From Chloroflexota bacterium (GTDB lineage: Bacteria; Chloroflexota; Chloroflexia; Thermomicrobiales; UBA6265): a DNA stretch of 5,305 nt. The DNA lies in the NCBI GenBank assembly GCA_019348515.1, contig JAHWJF010000300.1:1-5305 (forward strand), read 5' to 3'. Numbering within the stretch: the first letter of the stretch is position 1; each line of letters starts with the position of its first letter. Shown here in pieces: positions 1 to 5,305 of this stretch. The translations under genes and the position numbers were made by a program. The notes under the pieces were generated by a model that was given only the letters and a program-made list of their open reading frames with translations, was not told the origin of the DNA and searched no databases.

Positions 1-65
1 ATGGTAGGAAGTCCTGCGGACCTGGTTCCCAAACTTGCACATCGCGTCGATAGCCAATTGCCGTC

Positions 66-917
66 TCACCCCTTGACCGCGCCGAAGGTGAGACCCCGCA
101 CCAGATAGCGTTGCGCTCCGGCGGCGAAGAGGAGCACCGGGACGATCATGATCGAGCCGATGGCGGTCATCTCCCCCCAGCGCAGGAACTGATCCGAGAT
201 GAACCCGGCCACGACCACCGGGATCGTCTTGGCATTGAACGACGTCAGGATCGAGGCGTAGAGCAACTCGTTCCAGGAGTAGATGAAGGCGAAGATCGAG
301 GTGACGGCGAGACCGGGGAGGGCCAGCGGCAGGATGACCTGCCGGAACCGCTGCCAGAGCGAGCAGCCGTCGACGATCGCCGCCTTCTCGATATCGGCCG
401 GGAGATCCTGGAAGAACCCGAGCATCAGCCAGATCACGAACGGCAACCCGTAGGAGACATAGGTCAGGATCAGGGCGACGTGGGTATCCCCGAGCTGGAG
501 GTTCTTGATGATCACGTAGTACGGAATGGCGGTCGTCACCGGCGGAAAGATGCGGGTGACCAGGATCCAGACCAGGAGCCCCTGCCGAAAGGCGAACGAG
601 AGATACGATTTGGCCAGGGCGTAGGCCGCCAGCGAGCCGAGGAAGGTAGTCAGCAGCGTGCTGCTGACGGAGACGACGATGCTGTTCATGAACGCCATGG
701 CCACCCCTGGCGTCTCGAACGCGGCGCGGTAGTTGTCGAGCGTGAAGCGGGTCGGCACGATCACCGGGGGTGCGGTCGCGGTATCGGCGGGCACCTTGAC
801 CGACGTCGTGATCAACCAGTAGATCGGGAAGGCGATGATCACCAGCACCACGAACGTCAGGGCGTAAAGCGCCACTAGCGACACGCGCCGTCGCATTGAA
901 AACACTTCAGTACTCAA
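66..917 (-). CDS. CUT1-family ABC transporter permease (MalG-like)
   Basis: This is the second inner-membrane permease of a CUT1-type ABC importer. It forms half of the translocation channel and docks with the ATPase. The 283-residue product has about six hydrophobic segments (roughly 14-36, 75-100, 111-135, 145-168, 200-222, 250-268). The EAA loop is clear at 177-197 (E177, A179, A180, D183, G184, ending L196-P197), with C185 where Ala is more usual. The C-terminus RGLTFGAVKG is the characteristic end of MalG-type CUT1 subunits. Length is normal for the family. The start chosen is TTG at 917-915, because GGGGGAG lies about 6 nt upstream of it. The ATG seven codons inside (896-894) has no good Shine-Dalgarno sequence. 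The gene begins 30 nt after the MalF-like permease and is surely co-transcribed with it. Family assignment is very secure; the transported solute is unknown. Confidence 0.95.
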   Translation of the reverse strand: MSTEVFSMRRRVSLVALYALTFVVLVIIAFPIYWLITTSVKVPADTATAPPVIVPTRFTLDNYRAAFETPGVAMAFMNSIVVSVSSTLLTTFLGSLAAYALAKSYLSFAFRQGLLVWILVTRIFPPVTTAIPYYVIIKNLQLGDTHVALILTYVSYGLPFVIWLMLGFFQDLPADIEKAAIVDGCSLWQRFRQVILPLALPGLAVTSIFAFIYSWNELLYASILTSFNAKTIPVVVAGFISDQFLRWGEMTAIGSIMIVPVLLFAAGAQRYLVRGLTFGAVKG

Positions 918-947
918 CGCGCACTCCCCCGCCGCGAATCCAGGCGC

Positions 948-1895
948 TCATTCGGCACGCTGCAGCTTCCGAATGAAGAAGAGCGAGATGAGGAAGATCC
1001 CTACCAGGAAGACCCAGGACATGGCGCTCGCCTGGCCGATCTGGAAAAAGCGCAGACCGGTCTTGTAGATCAACATCGAGAGCAGCTCGGTCGTCTGCCC
1101 CGGCCCGCCGTAGGTCATCGTGAAGACGATGTCGAACACCTTGAAGGCGTCCATGATTCGCAACAGCAGCAACACCAGGATCACGGGGCGGAGCAGCGGC
1201 AGGGTGATCCGGGTGAAGATCTGCCAGTGGCTGGCGCCATCCACGTGCGCCGCCTTGTAGAGATCGACCGGGAGGGACTGGATTCCCGCCGCCAGGATGA
1301 AGGCGACCACCGGCAGGTTCTGCCAGATCTCGACGGTGATCACCGCCGGCAGCGCCTGGCTCGGGGAGCCGAGCCACTCCTGAGGCGGAATGCCCACCAG
1401 CCCAACCGCGGCGTTGATCACGCCATAGGTCGGGTGGAAGAGTGTCCGCCAGAGCACCCCGGCGATGACCGGCGCAATCATCAGCGGGAATAGCATCACC
1501 GTCCGGATCACCCCCATCGCCCGAATCCGCGAGGTGATGAGGAGGGCCAATCCCATACCGAGGATGAACTCGACCAGGACGGCCGAGACGACGAAGATCA
1601 GGGTAATGCGCAGGCTGTTGAGAAACGCGGGGTTGACCAGCAGCTGACGGTAGTTCTCCCCGCCGAACCAGACCGGCCGGCTGTTCGGAATCGTCATGTT
1701 CCAGCTGTGGAGACTGAGCCAGAGGGAATAGAGCAGCGGATAAACGGAGGTCAACAGGAGAAAGAGGACGGCCGGGGCCAGGAACAGGAGCGAGACGAGA
1801 CGGTCACCGGTGTGACGCTGCACCAGGACTGGAACCGCCTCTGTTCTCGTTTGACCACCGAATCCAACCGCTGGCTGGGCCTGTTCGATCACCAT
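948..1895 (-). CDS. CUT1-family ABC transporter permease (MalF-like)
   Basis: This is the first inner-membrane permease of the importer and should form a heterodimer with the downstream MalG-like subunit. The product is 315 residues, with a hydrophilic N-terminus of about 30 residues and hydrophobic segments near 33-55, 96-121, 130-150, 185-207, 236-253 and 287-308. The EAA loop sits at about 211-234 (A215, A216, D219, G220, A221, F227, L232-P233). It is followed by the MalF-type motif FTMTYGGPGQTTELL at 258-272, which is highly typical of sugar permeases. The ATG at 1895-1893 is preceded only by weak purine-rich sequence (GGGAACGGGA), so the exact start is less certain than the function. A 159-nt structured gap separates it from the binding-protein gene upstream. 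Such spacing is common where binding protein is made in excess of permease. Solute specificity cannot be read from the sequence. Confidence 0.95.
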   Translation of the reverse strand: MVIEQAQPAVGFGGQTRTEAVPVLVQRHTGDRLVSLLFLAPAVLFLLLTSVYPLLYSLWLSLHSWNMTIPNSRPVWFGGENYRQLLVNPAFLNSLRITLIFVVSAVLVEFILGMGLALLITSRIRAMGVIRTVMLFPLMIAPVIAGVLWRTLFHPTYGVINAAVGLVGIPPQEWLGSPSQALPAVITVEIWQNLPVVAFILAAGIQSLPVDLYKAAHVDGASHWQIFTRITLPLLRPVILVLLLLRIMDAFKVFDIVFTMTYGGPGQTTELLSMLIYKTGLRFFQIGQASAMSWVFLVGIFLISLFFIRKLQRAE

Positions 1896-2054
1896 TCCCG
1901 TTCCCGGACCGTGATACCACCGGTGAGCGACCGCGGGAGAATCGCGGGCGCCCTGCCGCGGGACCCGCGGGTGTCAGCGTTCCCCGCGATCACCGGGTGT
2001 TGAAGCGACGGGACGCGTCGCCGCTCGGCCGTCAACGTCCCGCCGCCTCCACTA
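1896..2054 (-). other. Structured intercistronic region between binding-protein and permease genes
   Basis: This 159-nt non-coding gap is very GC-rich and full of self-complementary sequence. CCGCGG at 1956-1961 and 1965-1970 can pair around a GAC loop. GCGACG at 2005-2010 pairs with CGTCGC at 2016-2021. An alternative seven-base stem joins 2009-2015 (CGGGACG) to 2036-2042 (CGTCCCG), starting just past the binding-protein stop codon. The last two stems share bases and exclude each other. No T-run follows any of them on the transcribed strand, so an intrinsic terminator is not supported. By analogy with malE-malF, the region may protect the 3' end of the binding-protein message and lower permease expression. 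That role is inferred. Confidence 0.5.
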
Positions 2055-3374
2055 CTACGCCTCGCGGTACTCCCAGTCGGGGGGCGCTTGGGCGATGACG
2101 GTGGTCCAGTTCGCCGCCACGTCATTCAGCGCATCCTGAGGCGACTTCTGTTCCGACATGGCCGCGGACAGCCCTTCGGCGAGACCGATGAACAACTCCA
2201 GCCACTGCGCCAGACCGGGTGTGAACGGGCGGCCGACGTCATACGCCTCGACGACCGTCTCCAGATACGGCTGCTCGGCCAGGACCTCCGGCTCAGTCCA
2301 GACGGTCTTCCGCGGCGATTCCTCTTTAAACTCGTTGAGGAGGCGCAAGGCCGTCTCCGGGCCGGTGCAGTAGGCCATATAGTCGAAGGCGGCGTCGACG
2401 TTCTGCGAGGTGTTGAAGATGGCGAAGTTGTGTTGCGTGAAGTTGCCGGTGCCATTCTCGGGGTACCTGGCGACAGACCAATTCCCGGCAACCTGCGAGG
2501 CGTCTGGATCTTCCAGACTGGGCAGGATGAAGCTCGCCCACCCCTCGAGCACCGCCACGTCGCCGTTGAGAAACGCATTCGACGCATCGGGATTGTCCCA
2601 GGCGAGGATCCCCGGTGGGGCGTACTGCTGCATCGAGTCGAAGAGCATCTGCAACGCGGCCACGCCGGTTTCACTGTTGACCTGCGGCTGCCAGTCAGGG
2701 GTGAGGAGTGTGCCTCCCATCGACCAGAAGCGGGCCAGGAAGAGCTTCACCAGCTGGGCCGGGACCCCAGCAAACCCGAGCCCGTACTGGTCGCCGCTCG
2801 TCAGCTCACCGAGCATGGCGTTGTAGTCGTCCCAGGTCGTCGGAAAATCGTCGATGAGATCGGTCCGGTAGAAGACCCACGAGGCACCGACGCGGATCGG
2901 GAGCCCGTAGCGGACCCCTTCCTGCCCTCCGGCAACCCCTTCCCCGTAGGTATAGATCGGCTCGAAGAAGCCTTCCATGTCGTAGCCGCGCTCGGCGATG
3001 AGATCGTTGATCGGCAGCAACGAGGGGTAGATGGTGTATTGAAACTCGATGTCGTTGCAGAAGAAGTCGTACTGCGCGGTGCCGGCCGCGAGATCCGCCT
3101 GGAGCTTCGGCATCGTCTGCTCCCAGGGTTGGAAGTCCCACTCGACCGTGGCTCCTGTGGCCTCCGTGAACTCCCTGGCGAACTGCTCGACCGCCGGGTT
3201 CCAGGCGGCGCCGGCCAGACCAAGACCGCGGAGCGTGATCCCCTCGTACGACGGCGATTGCGCCAGGGCAGGGGTCGCGCCCAGACCGAACCGTCCGCCC
3301 AGCGCCGCGGCGCCGGCCCCGGCGCCGAGCAGCTTGGCGGCGTCCCGCCTCGTGAGTCGACTCGTTGCGCGCAT
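2055..3374 (-). CDS. Tat-exported extracellular solute-binding protein (ABC transporter, family 1 type)
   Basis: This is the solute receptor of the importer, acting outside the cytoplasmic membrane. The 439-residue product starts with a twin-arginine signal peptide: R9-R10 in SRLTRRDAAKLL, a hydrophobic Ala/Gly-rich h-region at about 15-34, and a likely signal-peptidase I site after A36-L37-A38. No lipobox cysteine is present, so it is not predicted to be a lipoprotein. The mature part has family-1 binding-protein features: VEWDFQPWEQTMPKLQADLAAGTAQYD at 77-103, a W179-D182 hinge-like segment (TTWDDYNAML), GDQYGL at 194-199, and FLNGDVAVLEGWASF at 268-282. Length is typical. The start at 3374 has AAGGA seven nt upstream. 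An in-frame ATG at 3470 would add 32 residues before the signal peptide and is less likely. The ligand is unknown. Confidence 0.93.
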   Translation of the reverse strand: MRATSRLTRRDAAKLLGAGAGAAALGGRFGLGATPALAQSPSYEGITLRGLGLAGAAWNPAVEQFAREFTEATGATVEWDFQPWEQTMPKLQADLAAGTAQYDFFCNDIEFQYTIYPSLLPINDLIAERGYDMEGFFEPIYTYGEGVAGGQEGVRYGLPIRVGASWVFYRTDLIDDFPTTWDDYNAMLGELTSGDQYGLGFAGVPAQLVKLFLARFWSMGGTLLTPDWQPQVNSETGVAALQMLFDSMQQYAPPGILAWDNPDASNAFLNGDVAVLEGWASFILPSLEDPDASQVAGNWSVARYPENGTGNFTQHNFAIFNTSQNVDAAFDYMAYCTGPETALRLLNEFKEESPRKTVWTEPEVLAEQPYLETVVEAYDVGRPFTPGLAQWLELFIGLAEGLSAAMSEQKSPQDALNDVAANWTTVIAQAPPDWEYREA

Positions 3375-3381
3375 CGTGCAT

Positions 3382-3386
3382 TCCTT
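3382..3386 (-). promoter_or_regulatory. Ribosome binding site deciding the binding-protein start
   Basis: AAGGA on the minus strand lies seven nt before the ATG at 3374-3372. It supports that start over the in-frame ATG at 3470, which overlaps the preceding stop codon as ATGA but has only weak G-rich sequence before it. A small stem (GGGCT at 3394-3398 with AGCCC at 3403-3407, four-base loop) sits just upstream of this site and could modulate access to it. Confidence 0.75.
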
Positions 3387-3466
3387 TCTATGTGGGCTGA
3401 ACAGCCCTCCACCATCACCATGCCAGGGGGCGCGCCGCGCCGCCTCATGGCCCTTCCGTATGCCAG

Positions 3467-4984
3467 TCATGCCGGGGCGTCCGCCGCGCGCCGGCTGACC
3501 GGATGCGGAACGAACTCGAACGCGCGATCGAACGGGAACAGCGGCCGCTCGATCCTGACGAACGGCAACGACTCCAGACGGTCGCTGCTCATGCCCGGGC
3601 TGTCAAGGAGGATGATCGCACGGGCGACGTCCCCGTACCCGGCACGGAACTGGATATGCGATTTGACGACCACGATCCCGGCATCGTTAGGCTCGAGCCC
3701 GACGGCGCGATACATTGCCGGGTCGACCGTCATCACCGCGTTGCCGAGGATCAGGAGCGAGACCTGCCCCGCCTCGATCACGGCGCAATCGCCCATGTCC
3801 ATCTCGACCCCGGTGTAGCCCTCGCCGCTGAACCGGAACCGGGCGGGACCGGCGAAGGTCACGGTACCCCGGATGGGGACGGGCTCGTTGTAGACGTTGT
3901 CGAGCTTGCCGCCGACCTCGAGGGCCACCTCGGCGCCAATCCCCGCCGCGATGGCGGTTCGCGCCGCGCCTGGGTCGCGGACGCAGACAAGGGCTCGATC
4001 CCGAAGCTCGGCCGCCAGCAGCGCCGCGATGACGGCCGTGGCATCGCCGGGAGACCCGGCGCCGGTGCCGTCCGCCAGATCGGAGAGAACGACCGGGCCG
4101 TCGATCGTGCCCGCCCGCGCGATCGCCTCCGCGATGGGGACCAACTCGGTCTCCATGAACGCGTCGCGTTCGGCCCAGGCCAGATTGGCGAGTTCGAGGG
4201 CAACCTGTTCGGCGAGCGTGACATCGCCGTCACTGACGGCGACCGTCGCGAACCCCATCTCCGTGATGTCGAGCCAGGGCTGGACGGTAAATACGCTCGC
4301 CGAGAGCAACGATCCGCCTTCCGCGGCGGCGGCAGCCTGCATCAGCCGCTGAAACGGCCCGGGTAGATGGTGCATATGGGTCGAGGCCGGGACCACCATT
4401 GGGATCTTCACCATCGCCATCGCCGGCCGCACGCCGTCGCGCAGCATGCGGACCATCACCCCCGCGCCGCGCTGGCCGGTCTCACGCAGGTCGATGTGGG
4501 GGGAGGTGCGAAACCCGACGATGGCATCCGCGTGCTCGCCCGCGCGCCGGGTGACATTGGCGTGCAGATCCATGGTCACGACGAGGGGTGTATCGGCTCC
4601 GATCGCCGCGCGCACGGCGGCGATGATTGCCCCATCAGGGTCATCATCCTCATCACTGACCATCGCCCCATGCAGCGCCAGCAGGACGCCGTCGTAGGGA
4701 CCGTGCTCGCGGACTCCCGCCAGGAGATCGTCGAGCAGCGCGTGATAGGCGGCGGTCACCACCTTGCCCCCCGACATAGCGAAGGTGGCGAGGATTGGGA
4801 CCGACTCGATCCCGGCCGGCTCGAGGACGTCGAGGAAACCGGCGATCTCGGTATTGGTATCGCGCAGTCCGGAGACCAGGTCGGCGCCGTGCCAGAGGTG
4901 CCACGCGGCGAAGTCGGCCAGGGTCGTCGGCCTGGGGACGAAGGTGTTGCTCTCCTGCTTCAGCTCGGCGATCGCTACGCGCAT
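3467..4984 (-). CDS. M81 family metallopeptidase (MlrC-like)
   Basis: This is a probable zinc-dependent cytoplasmic hydrolase of the MlrC/M81 family (MlrC_N followed by MlrC_C domains). The 505-residue product has no signal peptide and begins in the family style with MRVAIAELKQESNTF. Putative metal ligands are E11 (QESNTF), H105 (LHGAM), D139 and H141 (DLHAN), and H163 (GFRTSPHID). Their spacings of 94, 34, 2 and 22 residues equal those of the ligands reported, as I recall, for microcystin-degrading MlrC (E56, H150, D184, H186, H208). The C-terminal domain contains SDLADGTGAGSPGD at 301-314 and KSHIQFRAGY at 441-450. The ATG at 4984-4982 has GAGG four nt upstream. It is the first gene of the operon, 92 nt before the binding-protein start. 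It probably acts on the imported compound. Microcystin degradation should not be inferred, because most family members have unknown substrates. Confidence 0.93.
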   Translation of the reverse strand: MRVAIAELKQESNTFVPRPTTLADFAAWHLWHGADLVSGLRDTNTEIAGFLDVLEPAGIESVPILATFAMSGGKVVTAAYHALLDDLLAGVREHGPYDGVLLALHGAMVSDEDDDPDGAIIAAVRAAIGADTPLVVTMDLHANVTRRAGEHADAIVGFRTSPHIDLRETGQRGAGVMVRMLRDGVRPAMAMVKIPMVVPASTHMHHLPGPFQRLMQAAAAAEGGSLLSASVFTVQPWLDITEMGFATVAVSDGDVTLAEQVALELANLAWAERDAFMETELVPIAEAIARAGTIDGPVVLSDLADGTGAGSPGDATAVIAALLAAELRDRALVCVRDPGAARTAIAAGIGAEVALEVGGKLDNVYNEPVPIRGTVTFAGPARFRFSGEGYTGVEMDMGDCAVIEAGQVSLLILGNAVMTVDPAMYRAVGLEPNDAGIVVVKSHIQFRAGYGDVARAIILLDSPGMSSDRLESLPFVRIERPLFPFDRAFEFVPHPVSRRAADAPA

Positions 4985-5043
4985 GTCGCCTCGATCCTGG
5001 TGGGCCAGTCTGCCGCGTCTCCTCGTCGCAGGCCATGCGCTCG

Positions 5044-5051
5044 GGTATACC
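5044..5051. promoter_or_regulatory. Candidate operator, GGTATACC palindrome in the leader
   Basis: A perfect eight-base palindrome lies about 35 nt downstream of the predicted transcription start, in the leader of the M81 gene. One more matched pair is offset by one base (C5042 with G5053). The core resembles operators of the FadR subfamily of GntR regulators, such as UxuR, as I remember them. Those regulators often control sugar-acid and related catabolic operons. Binding here would block elongation rather than initiation. An eight-base palindrome can occur by chance and no regulator gene is in the window, so this is only a candidate. Confidence 0.3.
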
Positions 5052-5092
5052 GGAAGCCCCCGTAAGACCTGTCTGCCCGCATGACCGGCGGG

Positions 5093-5121
5093 ACTGTATG
5101 ATCGTGGCGTGGGATTGTCAA
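5093..5121 (-). promoter_or_regulatory. Sigma70-type promoter of the operon
   Basis: On the minus strand a perfect -35 hexamer TTGACA (5121-5116) is followed by a 17-bp spacer and a -10 hexamer TACAGT (5098-5093; four of six matches to TATAAT, including the key A and final T). Transcription would start near 5086, giving a leader of roughly 100 nt before the M81 start codon. It is the only good promoter I found upstream of the four genes, which fits single-operon transcription. It lies about 24 bp from the edge of the palindromic repeat. Confidence 0.68.
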
Positions 5122-5144
5122 TCTTGGTTCAGCGACACGGTGGC

Positions 5145-5235
5145 GGTGTCATTCCGAGGGGCGAGGAATCTCGTCGTCACGTCGGGTCCGGTCGCCACAA
5201 ACGAGATCCTCACGCCTTCGGCTCAGGATGACACC
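5145..5235. repeat. Imperfect palindromic dispersed repeat (REP/MITE-like)
   Basis: Two inverted arms, 5145-5173 and 5202-5235, flank a 28-nt centre. The left arm begins GGTGTCATTCCGAG and the right arm, read in reverse, begins GGTGTCATCCTGAG. The inner ends pair as AGGAATCTCG against CGAGATCCT with one bulged A. The arms differ by about five bases, the right one carrying an extra GCCTTCGGC-type mini-hairpin. The TGTCATTC(C/T)GAG...GAATCTCG pattern matches a family of short repeats I recognise as frequent intergenic palindromes in many high-GC genomes, Chloroflexota included. No transposase, coding sequence or clear target duplication is seen. It could form a stem-loop in either transcript direction. 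Copy number cannot be judged from one window. Confidence 0.72.
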
Positions 5236-5305
5236 TGCTCCCAGTTAGGGTACTGAGTTTGCATGTGCGCGAGTGAGTGAGCGACCGCACGCCACTGGCC
5301 GCGGG
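5236..5305. other. Right-edge sequence without a supported gene
   Basis: These 70 bases lie beyond the palindromic repeat. They contain a short GAGTGAGTGAG run at 5271-5281 and no start codon with a ribosome site. A minus-strand frame is open from the edge (5303) to a TGA at 5225-5223, which falls inside the repeat. Its 26 residues would include AHSLAHMQTQYPNWEQVSS. This could be the tail of an upstream gene, but it is too short to distinguish from chance. Confidence 0.25.

Noticed and set aside
1..42. Minus-strand open frame starting ATG at 42-40 and running off the left edge (14 codons).
   Set aside because: It has no ribosome binding site, is too short to recognise, and its residues match no family I know. 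A downstream gene may exist but cannot be supported.
111..878. Plus-strand open frame antisense to the MalG-like permease.
   Set aside because: The composition is that of a shadow frame (very rich in Arg, Asp, Glu and His) and the opposite strand encodes a canonical permease.
2014..2036. TTGACG in the intercistronic gap as an internal promoter -35 box (minus strand).
   Set aside because: No AT-rich -10 element lies 16-18 bp downstream; that stretch is GC-rich.
2009..2042. Possible intrinsic terminator after the binding-protein gene.
   Set aside because: The stem is GC-rich but no T-run follows it on the transcribed strand, and the permeases downstream clearly belong to the same system.
1889..2125. 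Minus-strand 78-codon frame spanning the gap between binding protein and permease.
   Set aside because: It starts inside the binding-protein gene in another frame, is low-complexity and Arg/Pro/Gly-rich, and overlaps the permease start. The gap reads better as structured RNA.
2088..3818. Long open frame on the plus strand (576 codons) across the binding-protein and M81 genes.
   Set aside because: It is antisense to two well-recognised genes, lacks family motifs, is rich in Arg/Gly/Pro/Asp as expected for mirror frames of high-GC coding DNA, and crosses a gene boundary.
3467..4984. Reading the M81 gene as a microcystin-degradation gene (mlrC) proper.
   Set aside because: No mlrA, mlrB or mlrD is nearby, and the family is broad and mostly of unknown substrate. 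Conserved metal ligands show chemistry, not specificity.
3503..5084. Several plus-strand open frames antisense to the M81 gene.
   Set aside because: They are shadows of a conserved 505-residue protein. None has a plausible ribosome site and fold-like sequence.
5145..5235. CRISPR array or riboswitch at the palindromic region.
   Set aside because: There is a single inverted pair with no regularly spaced direct repeats, and it lies upstream of the predicted promoter, so it would not be in the leader RNA.

Overview
The window looks like high-GC bacterial chromosome carrying one leftward (minus-strand) operon of four complete genes, with its promoter region at the right end. My best guess at the source is Chloroflexota, in the Thermomicrobiales/Sphaerobacter area. 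The reasons are the high GC content, a Tat-exported sugar-type binding protein without a lipobox, an M81 (MlrC-like) protein linked to a CUT1 transporter, and a dispersed palindromic repeat of a kind I associate with such genomes. That assignment is inference. No rRNA or housekeeping marker is present to confirm it.

Layout in the direction of transcription (right to left). 5305-5236 is edge sequence with no convincing gene. 5235-5145 is an imperfect palindromic repeat. 5121-5093 is a sigma70-type promoter (TTGACA, 17 bp, TACAGT), followed by a leader of about 100 nt that contains a GGTATACC palindrome, a possible operator. 4984-3467 encodes an M81/MlrC-family metallohydrolase. 3374-2055 encodes a Tat-dependent extracellular solute-binding protein. 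2054-1896 is a GC-rich intercistronic gap rich in potential stem-loops. 1895-948 and 917-66 encode the two CUT1-type ABC permeases, MalF-like and then MalG-like. The last 65 bases contain no supported gene.

Working model: the binding protein captures a solute outside the membrane, the two permeases form the channel, and an ATPase of the MsmX/UgpC/MalK type energises import. No ATPase is encoded here, so it must be supplied from beyond the left edge or from elsewhere in the genome. The imported compound, or a product of it, is probably processed by the cytoplasmic M81 enzyme, which keeps all five putative metal ligands. The substrate is unknown. CUT1 transporters usually carry oligosaccharides or polyol-type solutes, while the characterised MlrC cleaves amide bonds in a linear peptide. 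The pairing therefore suggests an amide-containing or otherwise non-classical substrate. Nothing here resembles a phage, CRISPR array, toxin-antitoxin pair or defence system. The interesting content is the uncharacterised catabolic/transport pairing and the regulatory and repeat elements around it.
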